Below the pieces are notes generated by a model that was not told the DNA's origin, made no database searches, and saw only the letters and a program-made list of their open reading frames with translations. Shown in pieces: positions 8,299 to 17,787 of a stretch of DNA of 64,000 nucleotides. This stretch comes from Adhaeribacter radiodurans (lineage in GTDB: Bacteria; Bacteroidota; Bacteroidia; Cytophagales; Hymenobacteraceae), in NCBI RefSeq assembly GCF_014075995.1, contig NZ_CP055153.1, forward strand, positions 4,340,001-4,404,000, given 5' to 3'. The position numbers and the translations under genes are program-made. Position 1 is the first letter of the stretch. Each line of letters starts with the position of its first letter.

Positions 8299-9213
8299 TT
8301 AAATACCAGATAAAAGTAGCTGGTTTAAAGCTTTTTGAATTTGCGGATATTTAAAATAGAATTGATTTTCAGCCAGAATTTTAGAAACTACTCGCCTGCC
8401 TGACAACACTAGTTCCGCTTCGGTACCGATGAACAGAGCGCCGAAACGTGTTAAGAAAGCCGGAATAGGTAAACCAATCGGTATTTTTAAAGCCTTCCGG
8501 ATTTCCTGCATAAATTCTTTGTTCTTCACGGGAAAAGGACTGGCGGCATGAATAATACCGCTTACCTCCTTGTTAATTACCCAATCCATTAAATTAACAA
8601 AATCTTCTTCGTGTATCCAGGTCATGTACTGTTCACCGGAGCCAATGCGGCCGCCAAAACTGGTTTTAGCCAAGTTCGCGAAAGGTTTTAGTACGCCTTT
8701 ACCGGATTGCAAAACCAGGCCAATCCGCAAGAAAACCTTGCGCGTACCAGGAGTTGCAACGCTGGCAAAGGCTCGTTCCCATGCTTTACAAACTTCCGGC
8801 GAAAAACCTACCCCCGTAGGGGAACCCTCTTGTTTCATTTCTTCGCCCGAGTTACCAAAAATAGCTACAGAACCCGCGTTAATCCATACGGCTGGCTTCT
8901 GCCGTAAACCTTGAATAGCTTGCCCGATTACTATTGTAGAATTAACTCTAGAATCTATAATTTCTCTTTTATTTTTGGCCGTATACCGGCAATTCACGGA
9001 TTTACCTACCAAATTAATGACGGCTGTACTCTCTTCTAATTCTTTCGTCCATGGGCCAAGTGTTTTCGCATCCCAGGCTACATACCGGATGTTATTGTCT
9101 GGTTGCCTAGCGGTACGACTTAATACTATTAGTTCGGTTTCGGTGTTGTAATATCGTTGAATAATGGCACTCCCTAAAGCACCGGTACCGCCGGCAATTA
9201 CTAATTTTCGCAT
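8299..9213 (-). CDS. TIGR01777 family SDR-type epimerase-like protein
   Basis: A 304-residue extended SDR protein. It starts with the Rossmann motif KLVIAGGTGALGSAI. The TIGR01777 layout follows: VINLVGKSVNCRYTAKNKREI, then SGEQYMTWIHEEDFVNLM, and a DUF1731-like C-terminus with IPIGLPIPAFLTRFGALFIG. Length is typical for the family. Members are predicted NAD(P)-dependent nucleotide-sugar epimerase-like proteins of unproven function; some homologues have been linked to cell division. It is monocistronic here, with a MITE-like element upstream. The call is firm at family level only. Confidence 0.9.
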   Translation of the reverse strand: MRKLVIAGGTGALGSAIIQRYYNTETELIVLSRTARQPDNNIRYVAWDAKTLGPWTKELEESTAVINLVGKSVNCRYTAKNKREIIDSRVNSTIVIGQAIQGLRQKPAVWINAGSVAIFGNSGEEMKQEGSPTGVGFSPEVCKAWERAFASVATPGTRKVFLRIGLVLQSGKGVLKPFANLAKTSFGGRIGSGEQYMTWIHEEDFVNLMDWVINKEVSGIIHAASPFPVKNKEFMQEIRKALKIPIGLPIPAFLTRFGALFIGTEAELVLSGRRVVSKILAENQFYFKYPQIQKALNQLLLSGI

Positions 9214-9326
9214 TGTATTCTATTGAATCTGAGGAAACATTAAGCTACTAAGAAAAATATGAAAGCAAGTTGGCGTTCAATTAACTAATTACTTTTAATA
9301 AACTTTAGTACGCATATTTATAGTTG

Positions 9327-9539
9327 TGCGGAGAGTTAGCAAAGCGCTCTCCGCACTTATGGAAAGCCAATCTCTGATTGGTGTTACCCAAAACTCGACT
9401 ATTTTTAAAATTTTAGAAACGCTTCTCGATATAAAGCACATCCGTGTTAGCAAATAATAAAAATAAACGCTATACTACCTTACACCAATCAGGGATTGGC
9501 TTTCCTATCCTGCGGAGAGCGCTTCGTTAACTCTCCGCA
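9327..9539. repeat. MITE-like element with ~60 bp terminal inverted repeats
   Basis: Left end 9327-9387 and right end 9480-9539 are inverted copies of each other with few mismatches; both contain CCAATC...GATTGG-type sequence and GCGGAGAG/CTCTCCGC. Each end also folds on itself (GCGGAGAG with CTCTCCGC). The centre of about 90 bp is unique, AT-rich and non-coding. No transposase gene, so it would be non-autonomous. It fills most of the gap between the SDR gene and cassette A. Confidence 0.65.
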
Positions 9540-9575
9540 TAACGGCGCTACAGTTAGAGACAATCTACCATTAAT

Positions 9576-11093
9576 TTAGAAAGAACTTAAAGTAGTTTGC
9601 CGGCCTTCTACCAACGGATATTTTTTGTCTAATTTATCCAGAACGACGGAAATAGAATCGTTAAATTCGTTGCGGCCACTCAAAATAATGCGCGTGGCAC
9701 TGGGGCGTTGGTAATGTAAAATCTGTGTTTCCTCTCCGTGGTTTTTATTTTTATTTTGCAGGTACAACACTTGCTTTTCCGGATCAGCCTCGTAAAAGAA
9801 ATAACGGCGCTCGCCAGCCATACCACCAACTTCCCAACGGGTTACTCCCAAATCGCGGTTCAGTTTCTTTTTGGCTAGCTGGTCGGAGTCCTGGGTATTT
9901 ACCTGGTTGAGCTTGTTGTTTTTCTTATCATTTTTTACCCGCAACGGCGAGTAACCAATCATGCGGTCGGCAATGGCGCCGCGGTTAGTCCGGTAACTTA
10001 ACGACGACCAATTTTCGAAAATGGCATCCTGCCACCGGATAGAATCGGTGGGAGAATACGGTATTACCTGGTTATTCAGGCGAAACTCGGTTACGTTATA
10101 AAGTCCTTTGGTATCGGGCAAACCGGGGGTACTCGGAATATTATAATTGTTGCCGTTAAAAAAGCCATAAGCCCACATACCGGCGGCAATGGGTACAAAC
10201 AAAATATTAAAACTCCATTTTACCCCGTTTACCGCATACTTCTGCCATTTTTCTTTAAAAACCGGATTAAAACGATAGGGCTGCAGAATATCTTTTTCGT
10301 TTACCAGTAAGTTCCAGATTTTAGGCAAGTCGTACCAGGCGATGAATATACCAATAATAGCAAAATAAGCGGCGGGTACGGCTACCCCGGCATCGTAGGC
10401 GTGATTGGCAATACAAATATTAAAAGTAACTACCGCTGCCAAAGCCGCCCCGAGTACCGCGGTTTTCCGGTACAATAAAAGCAGCCCCGGTAGAATTTCG
10501 GCAAAGCCCAGAAACACCGTATATTCAAAAGAAATACCCACGTGCGACCAGTACAACTTCTTCTCGGCGAAATCAATAAATGGCGTGTTTAGCATACCTA
10601 CGGTTGGGTAAACCATTTGCATCGGGAACGCTTTTTTCAACCCCCAACCTACCATGCCATAAGCCAAGCGGTAACGAGCCAGCACTCGAATCCAATAATA
10701 CAGTTTGCTGTATTGGGTAGATTTTTTATCCAGCAAAGTCCAAATGGTGCCACCAATTACCGCCCCTACAAACACCAGAATAAGGTTTATGTAATTCAGG
10801 ATACCAAATACGCCTTCTTCCGATTCAATCAAGATAATTTGCGGGGGCCAAAAAGCCACTACCGATTGAAAGTCGTGGTAGGTTATCTTGGAAAATTCCA
10901 AATTCCATAAATCTGTATAAAATTTAGGATACGTAGGAATGCACAAAAACAAGATGTATAAAAAAGCAATCCGAAAAGCTATTTTCTGCAGATTAGTCCA
11001 CTTTTTAGGCTTTGCTATTTCTTCAACTGGCTTGGCCGTTGGCGGCGCTTCGGCTACATAAGGAGCCTCCAGACTTAATTCGTTTACTGCCAT
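9576..11093 (-). CDS. DoxX-like integral membrane protein with C-terminal soluble domain (cassette A, second copy)
   Basis: A 505-residue protein with several predicted membrane helices in the first ~320 residues. The core resembles DoxX/DoxD: YYWIRVLARYRLAYGMVGWG, PMQMVYP, a GFAEILPGLLLLYRKTAVLGA segment, then two more helices. The last ~170 residues form a soluble domain with the signature NQVIPYSPTDSIRWQDAIFE and end in VVLDKLDKKYPLVEG. Three other proteins in this window (11132, 31974, 33669) share both halves. It is the last gene of a four-gene minus-strand unit: susC, susD, then two proteins of this type, 38 bases apart. Known DoxX-type proteins act in membrane redox and sulfur chemistry, but similarity here is visible only at motif level. 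Its function is unknown. Confidence 0.7.
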   Translation of the reverse strand: MAVNELSLEAPYVAEAPPTAKPVEEIAKPKKWTNLQKIAFRIAFLYILFLCIPTYPKFYTDLWNLEFSKITYHDFQSVVAFWPPQIILIESEEGVFGILNYINLILVFVGAVIGGTIWTLLDKKSTQYSKLYYWIRVLARYRLAYGMVGWGLKKAFPMQMVYPTVGMLNTPFIDFAEKKLYWSHVGISFEYTVFLGFAEILPGLLLLYRKTAVLGAALAAVVTFNICIANHAYDAGVAVPAAYFAIIGIFIAWYDLPKIWNLLVNEKDILQPYRFNPVFKEKWQKYAVNGVKWSFNILFVPIAAGMWAYGFFNGNNYNIPSTPGLPDTKGLYNVTEFRLNNQVIPYSPTDSIRWQDAIFENWSSLSYRTNRGAIADRMIGYSPLRVKNDKKNNKLNQVNTQDSDQLAKKKLNRDLGVTRWEVGGMAGERRYFFYEADPEKQVLYLQNKNKNHGEETQILHYQRPSATRIILSGRNEFNDSISVVLDKLDKKYPLVEGRQTTLSSF

Positions 11094-11131
11094 AATTTTT
11101 AAATTTTTAAATTATCAGATAAATCGATTTT

Positions 11132-12547
11132 TTAAATTTTAACCGGTTTGCGCCGGCCTTCGAAGAACATGTATTTTTTATGTACCTTTTCTAAAACTAC
11201 CCGGATAGAATCCTGCGTTTCGTTTATTCCGGCCAATACCAAGGTATTGGAATTTGGCCTCTGGTAGGTGAGAAAGAGTTTTTCCTGGCGGTGATTCTTG
11301 TTTTTATTCTGGAGGGCCAGAGTATGATTTACCGTATCGGCTTCGTAGTAAAAGTAATGGCGACCCGCATGACCCGCCAGTTCGTAGTTGCGGTCAATGT
11401 CTTTCTCGTGCACGGCTTCGGCGCTGGTAAAATCTATTTTTACCGGTCGGTTACTTTTAATGGTTAAGGTCGACCATTTTTCAAAAATAACATCTTGCCA
11501 GCGATTGGGGTCAGTTTTAGAATCCGGAACTGGTTTGTTATTTAAAGTAAACTCTTTTACCCGGTAATAGCCAAAAGCATTGCTCAAACCCGGCGTACGC
11601 GGAATTTTGTACGGGTCGGTGGTGTAATTTTCAAAAGTTTTGTAAGCAAAAAGAAAGGTAAACAACAAGAAAGCACCTCTTAACCCAAACCGCACGTTCC
11701 ACAGGACTTTATCCGAGAAATCCGGAATAATTTTGTTGGCGTAGGTCGGCCCTTCCTGAATAAGTAAACGATACAATCGGGGCACATCGTTCGCCAGTAA
11801 AAAAGTTGCCAGCAACACGATAAAAGTACTTAATACCTGCTCCCCCACATCATACAAGCCATTCACCACCGCCACGTTGCCGATAAAGCCAAAAATTAAT
11901 CCTACGCCAAAGGTGGTGGTGCGCCGGTTAAATAATAAAAAGGCCGCCAGTATCTCTACAAAGCCCAGAAAAGATTGGTACTTAGGCGCAATCCCTACCG
12001 TTTGGAAGTAAATTTTCCAGGCAAAAAAATCGCCGTAATTGGTAAATAGATTACTCAATGACGGATACGGCATTTGCAACGGAAATACCTTGATAAAGCC
12101 GTAGGTAATTAAAACAAAAGCTAAACGGTAGCGCACTATTACCCGCAACCAATAATATAAAACCGTATATTCTTTCCGGTTGGCATCTAACCTGCCCCAT
12201 ACTACCGCCCCACCTAATGCCAGCACTAAAGCAATGGTCCAGTTGGCAAATTGGCCAATGCCCCATTGGGGCAAATTTTCAGTTGGAATAAATTGATTCT
12301 GATAGCGGGACAGGCGGAATAAATCGTGGAAATGCAGGTGCGCCCAGTCTATTGCAAAAAAGTCGCGGTAAATCTTCCAATCAATCGGGAGAATTAATAA
12401 GCTGAGAAACAGGAAAAATAATCGGAACAAATGTTTTTCCCAAGGCTGCCATTCCGCATGCAGCTGGTTGGGCTTCACGACACTATTAAAATGGTGCCGC
12501 ACTTTTTCCCAAACCGACGAGGTTGTTTTTGTTTGTATGCTGCTCAT
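11132..12547 (-). CDS. DoxX-like integral membrane protein with C-terminal soluble domain (cassette A, first copy)
   Basis: About 471 residues counted from the ATG at 12547; an in-frame TTG at 12553 is less likely. Same two-part build as its neighbour: a membrane core with YYWLRVIVRYRLAFVLITYG, PLQMPYPSLSNL and GFVEILAAFLLFNRRTTTFG, then a C-terminal domain with NKPVPDSKTDPNRWQDVIFE and VVLEKVHKKYMFFEGRR. It looks closer to the protein at 33669 than to its own neighbour, with shared motifs such as PSLSNL/PSISNL and a YGDFxAWKI segment. That implies the pair existed before the whole cassette was duplicated. It follows the susD gene (start 14127, stop 12814) by 266 bases, a gap that contains a palindromic repeat. 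Function unknown. Confidence 0.7.
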   Translation of the reverse strand: MSSIQTKTTSSVWEKVRHHFNSVVKPNQLHAEWQPWEKHLFRLFFLFLSLLILPIDWKIYRDFFAIDWAHLHFHDLFRLSRYQNQFIPTENLPQWGIGQFANWTIALVLALGGAVVWGRLDANRKEYTVLYYWLRVIVRYRLAFVLITYGFIKVFPLQMPYPSLSNLFTNYGDFFAWKIYFQTVGIAPKYQSFLGFVEILAAFLLFNRRTTTFGVGLIFGFIGNVAVVNGLYDVGEQVLSTFIVLLATFLLANDVPRLYRLLIQEGPTYANKIIPDFSDKVLWNVRFGLRGAFLLFTFLFAYKTFENYTTDPYKIPRTPGLSNAFGYYRVKEFTLNNKPVPDSKTDPNRWQDVIFEKWSTLTIKSNRPVKIDFTSAEAVHEKDIDRNYELAGHAGRHYFYYEADTVNHTLALQNKNKNHRQEKLFLTYQRPNSNTLVLAGINETQDSIRVVLEKVHKKYMFFEGRRKPVKI

Positions 12548-12628
12548 AAACAAGTAATCAATTTTATGTTTTAAATATTTTTAAAATTTTCGCAAAATGA
12601 GCTATGCTACTGACGCGAGCGTCTTCCC

Positions 12629-12783
12629 CCACGCTGGCGCGAGCGTCCTCGCTCGAGTCTAACCATGTGGTAGGCCTCTGGCCGGACGAGTCGATAAATA
12701 GTAATTAAAAGTCAATCAGCCGGCAAGTTCCTACCGGCCAGAGGCCGGACGATAAGCATCACGAGCGTGGACGCTCGCGATAG
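12629..12783. repeat. Palindromic repeat family R1, copy 1
   Basis: Outer arms carry GCGAGCGTCCTCGCTCG and ACGAGCGTGGACGCTCGCG; inner arms carry GGCCTCTGGCC and GGCCAGAGGCC. A truncated extra end (GACGCGAGCGTC) sits just before at 12612. It lies inside cassette A between susD and the first DoxX-like gene. Other copies: 21430, 29767, 35177, 55223. Confidence 0.75.
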
Positions 12784-12813
12784 AACTATTCATATAGACA
12801 AAAGGTCCAGAAG

Positions 12814-14127
12814 TTAATTGCCGTAGCCGGGATTTTGAGTTAAAGTAGGGTCAGCTAAAATTTCGCCGGCCGGAATTGGGAAGATGTATTTATTGGGGTC
12901 GTTCAGGTTAAAAACCGCTGGTGCCCGGCCGGTTCGCACAATATCGAACCAGCGGTGCGGTTCCAGAGCAAATTCTACGCGGCGTTCGTTTTCAATGGCC
13001 AGTATAATCTCTTCTAAAGTAACAGCTGTAGAGTTGGGTACATTGGCCCGGGTCCGTACGGCATTTAAATCGCTTAAAGCGCCCGCTAAATCCGGATTCG
13101 GTTTCTTCGCGCGAGCTTCGGCCCGGATTAGATATAACTCGGCGGTACGGATACCATAGGCCGCTGAGGTATTAGTTGGATAAATACCGCCAATAAACTG
13201 GCCCGATGCATTGGGTACCGAAAGAATCTTGCGGTCACCGCCTACGGTTGGATCGTTTAATAAGGTATGAATAACCGCTTTCGGTTCTAATTGGCGGTTA
13301 CTGGTATTCCATAAACCATAGCCGGTATTTAAATCGGTAACACTATACGAAAATTCCAACACCGACTCCGGCGTGCCAGCCGCTAAACTAAAAGGTTTAA
13401 CTAGCTGATAACTGGTATTTGCTAAAACGCTGTTCGCATCATTCTCGGCCTGCTCATAGTTGTTCAGGTACAGGTTCAATCGGGCTCGAAGCGCGTAAAC
13501 CGTAAATTTGGTTGCCCGGTTCCAAACTACGGTGGCGGGTAATAAGGTTTCGGCTTTATTTAAATCAGCTAGCGCCAGGGCGTACACTTCGGCCTGCGAG
13601 CTTTTGGGCACTCCCAGTTTATCGGCTACAACTTTAGTGGGCGTCAGATAGATGGGCACATTGCCAAACACCCGGCCCAGGTCGAAATACGAGTACGCCC
13701 GGATAAAATAAGCTTCGCCCAGAAGCTGATTTTTTAAATCGGCGGTTAGTTTTACGTCCGTTACGGCCGGTACCTTGTCGATGACGTGGTTGGCCCGGTT
13801 AATGGTATTATAAAAGTTGGCCCAATACGTAGATAAGAAACCAATATCCGAACGGAGACTGTAATTAATAATATTCAGGTCGGTTTGGGCATTATTTAAC
13901 GACCGCACGTCGCCGCCCGCTTGCAGAATGGTGTTTTGGAAACCGCTGCTGTAGTTTAAGCTGGCCAAAGAACGGTAAGCTCCTCTTACGGCAGTTTCGG
14001 CCGAGGATTTATCAAAAATGGTATTTTCATCCGAAACCCGGTCGAACGATTCTACTTCCAGAAAATTTTCGCAGGAGAATAGCAGCATGCTTAATAGCAG
14101 CGCCGGATAGATAAGTATCTTCTTCAT
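12814..14127 (-). CDS. SusD/RagB-family surface nutrient-binding lipoprotein (cassette A)
   Basis: A 437-residue SusD-like lipoprotein. The N-terminus LLLSMLLFSCENFLEVES is a lipobox followed by the usual SusD start. The TPR-like helices contain LLGEAYFIRAYSYFDLGRVFGNVPI, a strong SusD signature. The C-terminus IENERRVEFALEPHRWFDIVRTG and the ending PIPAGEILADPTLTQNPGY are typical. SusD proteins sit on the SusC barrel as a lid and capture substrate at the cell surface. It starts 11 bases after the susC stop. It is about 100 residues shorter than many glycan-binding SusD proteins. Substrate unknown; no glycoside hydrolase is encoded in this unit. Confidence 0.95.
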   Translation of the reverse strand: MKKILIYPALLLSMLLFSCENFLEVESFDRVSDENTIFDKSSAETAVRGAYRSLASLNYSSGFQNTILQAGGDVRSLNNAQTDLNIINYSLRSDIGFLSTYWANFYNTINRANHVIDKVPAVTDVKLTADLKNQLLGEAYFIRAYSYFDLGRVFGNVPIYLTPTKVVADKLGVPKSSQAEVYALALADLNKAETLLPATVVWNRATKFTVYALRARLNLYLNNYEQAENDANSVLANTSYQLVKPFSLAAGTPESVLEFSYSVTDLNTGYGLWNTSNRQLEPKAVIHTLLNDPTVGGDRKILSVPNASGQFIGGIYPTNTSAAYGIRTAELYLIRAEARAKKPNPDLAGALSDLNAVRTRANVPNSTAVTLEEIILAIENERRVEFALEPHRWFDIVRTGRAPAVFNLNDPNKYIFPIPAGEILADPTLTQNPGYGN

Positions 14128-14138
14128 ATTTATAAATT

Positions 14139-17100
14139 TTAAAAAGAAAGGTTAGCGCCAAATTGCAGTCCGCGGGGTTGCGGTGGAGTAGCGGTATCTA
14201 AGCCGTCGAGGTTTTGGCCCGCACTACCCGACGATTCCGGGTCAGCGCCGGTGTATTTTGTGGTAATCCAGAGGTTGGTGCCTAAGGCGTACAAGCGTAC
14301 TTTATTTAGTTTTAACCGGGAAGTTAAACTAGTGGGCAAGGTGTACCCCAGCGAAATAGATTTTAACCGGATAAAAGAGCCATCTTCCAGGTAACGACTG
14401 TTTTGCTCGATGTTGTAGTTATTCCCCACGCTGGTAACCCGGGGAGTATTGGTTTTATCGCCGGGCTTCTGCCAGCGGTCAAGTTGGCTTTTAAGTATGG
14501 ATCGGGAAGCATCGCGAGTACCGCCACCTTCCAGAATATACTTGTTAAAGTTAAATACCGAGTTACCGTATTGATAGGTAAATAATACGTTTACATCAAA
14601 ACCTTTGTAAGAAAAGTTGTTGGTAAATCCTCCGTAGAATTTCGGAATTAAATTACCCAGTAACTGCCGGTCGGCTTGGGTTAATTTGCCATCTTTATCT
14701 ACATCATCAAAAACGGCATTACCGGTTTCGGGGTCAACGTAAAGCTGTTTGTACAACCAGAAACTACCCAAAGCAGCGCCTTCCTGGGTTCTCCGGTATT
14801 CGCGGGCTTCGAAGGTAATGGGGCTGACTAATTTTTCGGCACGGTTTACATTGCGGGCAAAATTAAAATTAGAAGTCCAGGAAAAACCATCGCCTTTCCC
14901 TTGAATATTTACCGTAGAAATGCCGAGTTCAACGCCTTTATTGCTCACTTCGCCGGCATTGGCCAAAGTACTGCCGTAACCCGTAGCTGAAGGAACCGGC
15001 AGGTACAATAAGGCATCGGTGGTGTATTTGTAATAAGCATCCACATTCACGAACAAACGGTTATCGAATAATCCTAAGTCCAGGCCGGCATTATAGGTAG
15101 TGGTTTTTTCCCATTTTAAATTCGGGTTTTCGAGTTGGGAGGGGGCAATGCCCGCTTTTGGTCCGCTAATTAAATTATCCGGGTAAGAAGCATTTCCGGC
15201 CCATAAACCGCGGGCGGCGTAATCGTTTATTCCGTTTTGGTTACCCGCTGCTCCCGCACTAACCCGCAGTTTTAACTCCGATAGTTGGTTTATTCCTTGC
15301 AGAAAATCTTCTTGTTTCAGGCGCCACGAAGCTCCTATTCCCGGGAAGTATCCCCACCGGTTATTTACCCCGAATTTAGAAGAACCATCAGCCCGCAAGG
15401 AGCCTTCCAGGAAGTATTTATCGTCGTAGCTGTAATTAATCCGGCCGAAGAAAGAAGCTATTGTAGACTGCGATTTTCTTTGTTCCGAAGTGCGGATGGA
15501 GGCCGCTGATATTTGCTGGAAAGAGTTATTCGGGAAACCCGTTCCGGTTTGCGCCGCTATTGTTTGCGTACTGCTTTGAATACTGTTTCCCAGCAGGGCA
15601 GTAATAGCGTGTTTTGGACCTAAATCCAGGTTATAGGTTATTGTTTGCTCATTTTGCAGCAAGGTAAGATTGGTAAAAACCTCGTTTACGTACCCGGGCG
15701 GGTTCGGTGCTCCCCCGATTATGGTTTGGTCGTTAAAAAATTCGCGCTCGTTGTAATGGTTATAATCCAGTCCTACTGATGTTCTAAAACGAAGATTGGG
15801 CAGAATGGCTATTTCCACGTACTGGTTACCAATGTACCGCAAACTACGAGTAGAAATATTGGTGATATCGGTATTGGTTAAATTATCGATGTTTTCGTAG
15901 ATGGAGCCGCGCGCCGGAGTACCATCGGGGTTGGTTAAAGGCAAGTAAGTAGGATGATGTAAAGCCGCCAGTAAATGCCCGGCTTGCTGACCGGCGCCAC
16001 CTCTTACTTGTTGCCAGAACGAACGATAAGCCCCGTTGCTGGAACTAAAAGTAATTTTGCGGCTAAGCTTGGTATCAAAATTTAATTTAAAACTGGCCCT
16101 TTCAAATTTGGCCGGTTTTAAAATTCCTTCCTGGTTGGTGTAACCAGCACCCAGATTATACCGGATATTTTCGCTGCCACCCTGAATGTTTAAATCGTAA
16201 TTGCGGGTTTGAGCCGTCCGGAAAACCCGGCTCAGCCGGTCGTAAGTTTGCTGCTCTTCAGGTGTGCCCCGACCAGGCACTCCGTTAACAACTTCTTCCC
16301 GGGGCCGGAATGGCCGGTTAGCAAACGTCTGATTTAAAGCTGGGTTATCTATCCCGGAGTTTATCCATTGCTCATTTACGAGCAGGGCGTGCTCCGGACC
16401 GGTAGTTAATTCCCAAATCCGGCTTTTATCGGCTTGTTGCCAGCCTTGCGAAACATCCAGGTTATATCGGGTTTTACCGGCGTTGTATTCGCCGCGTTTG
16501 GTAGTAACCAGAATAACCCCGTTGGCCCCTCTAGAGCCGTAAATAGCAATAGCACTGGCATCTTTTAGAACTTCAATGCTTTCAATATCGGCGGGGTTGA
16601 TATCGGCTAATGGGGAAGTTTTTTTGTTTCCCAAGTCGATGGAAGCTAAAGAGTTGTTATTCACCAGTACCCCATCAATGACATACAAAGGGTCGTTGCT
16701 AGCATTAATAGAAGCCGTACCTCTGATTTGCACTTTTACGCCTTCGCCGGGCGTACCAGAAAACGTATTTACCTGAATGCCGGGGGCGCGGCCCTGCAAT
16801 TGCGCATCGAAACTCGCTACCGGAATTTGCTTGGTCTCTTGGGCATTAATGGCGGCAATAGAACCTACTAAACTTTTCCGGCTTTGGGTGCCATAACCTA
16901 CCACTACCACCTCATTTAAAGCTTTGGCATCTTCCTGTAAGGTAACCTGAATGGATTTCTGATTTTTTACCGGAATTTCTTTAGCCAAATAACCAATAAA
17001 AGAAAAAACCAGCACATCGGTAGAATTCGGAACGCTTAGTTGAAAAGTGCCATCCCCGGCAGTAGTAGTACCCAGGTTAGTATTTTTTATCAGCACCGAA

Positions 17101-17291
17101 ACGCCAATTAAAGGCTCGCCGGTGGCGGTTACCACTTTGCCGGAGACATTTTCGGCAGCTAAACTTTTCGGCTTTACTAAACTTTTAATAATACGCGGAG
17201 GAGAATGAAAATCAGCCGTATGGGCTAAAGAAGATTCGGAAAGAACAAGCAATAGCAATAACTTACTACTCTTTTGTAGCAGTTTTTTCAT
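14139..17291 (-). CDS. SusC/RagA-type TonB-dependent outer-membrane transporter (cassette A)
   Basis: A 1050-residue SusC-family transporter. After a signal peptide and a short linker comes a carboxypeptidase-regulatory-like domain (VSGKVVTATGEPLIGVSVLI, about residues 50-130). The TonB-box/plug junction LNEVVVVGYGTQ follows, then the plug with IRGTASINASNDPLYVIDGV and IESIEVLKDASAIAIYGSRG. The barrel ends in GLQFGANLSF. It imports large substrates with energy from TonB-ExbBD, together with SusD, encoded 11 bases downstream. The whole protein is clearly paralogous to the one at 36660. The leader contains a conserved hairpin and a convergent promoter-like box (see 17300-17390). The substrate cannot be told from sequence. 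Confidence 0.96.
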   Translation of the reverse strand: MKKLLQKSSKLLLLLVLSESSLAHTADFHSPPRIIKSLVKPKSLAAENVSGKVVTATGEPLIGVSVLIKNTNLGTTTAGDGTFQLSVPNSTDVLVFSFIGYLAKEIPVKNQKSIQVTLQEDAKALNEVVVVGYGTQSRKSLVGSIAAINAQETKQIPVASFDAQLQGRAPGIQVNTFSGTPGEGVKVQIRGTASINASNDPLYVIDGVLVNNNSLASIDLGNKKTSPLADINPADIESIEVLKDASAIAIYGSRGANGVILVTTKRGEYNAGKTRYNLDVSQGWQQADKSRIWELTTGPEHALLVNEQWINSGIDNPALNQTFANRPFRPREEVVNGVPGRGTPEEQQTYDRLSRVFRTAQTRNYDLNIQGGSENIRYNLGAGYTNQEGILKPAKFERASFKLNFDTKLSRKITFSSSNGAYRSFWQQVRGGAGQQAGHLLAALHHPTYLPLTNPDGTPARGSIYENIDNLTNTDITNISTRSLRYIGNQYVEIAILPNLRFRTSVGLDYNHYNEREFFNDQTIIGGAPNPPGYVNEVFTNLTLLQNEQTITYNLDLGPKHAITALLGNSIQSSTQTIAAQTGTGFPNNSFQQISAASIRTSEQRKSQSTIASFFGRINYSYDDKYFLEGSLRADGSSKFGVNNRWGYFPGIGASWRLKQEDFLQGINQLSELKLRVSAGAAGNQNGINDYAARGLWAGNASYPDNLISGPKAGIAPSQLENPNLKWEKTTTYNAGLDLGLFDNRLFVNVDAYYKYTTDALLYLPVPSATGYGSTLANAGEVSNKGVELGISTVNIQGKGDGFSWTSNFNFARNVNRAEKLVSPITFEAREYRRTQEGAALGSFWLYKQLYVDPETGNAVFDDVDKDGKLTQADRQLLGNLIPKFYGGFTNNFSYKGFDVNVLFTYQYGNSVFNFNKYILEGGGTRDASRSILKSQLDRWQKPGDKTNTPRVTSVGNNYNIEQNSRYLEDGSFIRLKSISLGYTLPTSLTSRLKLNKVRLYALGTNLWITTKYTGADPESSGSAGQNLDGLDTATPPQPRGLQFGANLSF

Positions 17292-17299
17292 AAAATACG

Positions 17300-17390
17300 T
17301 AAATTTGGGTGAACAATTTATTACCGGCTTTCCCGATTCTTGACCTGTTCCAGAGGTCTTGTGATCGGGAAAGCTATTTTTTTAAATTTT
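17300..17390 (+). ncRNA. Predicted cis-antisense RNA opposite the cassette A susC leader
   Basis: On the + strand, opposite to susC, TAAATTTG at 17300-17307 is a perfect TAnnTTTG -7 box. About 20 bases on, 17327-17337 pairs with 17364-17374 (11 bp) around an inner stem 17342-17346/17354-17358, followed by TATTTTTTTAAATTTT. This is the form of a promoter plus intrinsic terminator for an RNA of about 60-70 nt. Cassette B has the same arrangement at 39776-39860. An alternative is a structured susC leader read on the minus strand. Confidence 0.5.
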
Positions 17391-17787
17391 ACCGGCAAAC
17401 CACTTCTCGCCGGTAAAAGATATTTCTGAACTACACTATTTTCAGCATAGGCATTATTTTATTTAAATTTTTAAAAAATCATTTTATCGACTTTTGTTTG
17501 CCGGCTTGTTTACTCTTTGTAATTGTATTTTAGTAAATAAGTAAGCTTTAGAGAATACAGTAGCCTGTTTATTAAAAAGGTAATACTAGCTGGTTAATTT
17601 GCAGGTTAATGGAGCTTTTAACAAAGAACAATTTTAAATTTTACGCTGGTTTTGTTAATTAGCCGGAACTCGAAAGTAAATGTTTTTACAGTAACCATAC
17701 CTTAATAGCATTTATGGTGATAATATTCTTTCAGATATTAAATTTTAGATTCTGATTATTAATCAAGGCCTCGGAATACTCCTTCTA
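17391..17787. other. AT-rich gap upstream of cassette A
   Basis: Non-coding; should contain the susC promoter and the 3' end of the peroxiredoxin transcript. I find no exact TAnnTTTG box pointing toward susC and no Cys-rich leader peptide like that of cassette B. Confidence 0.4.
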
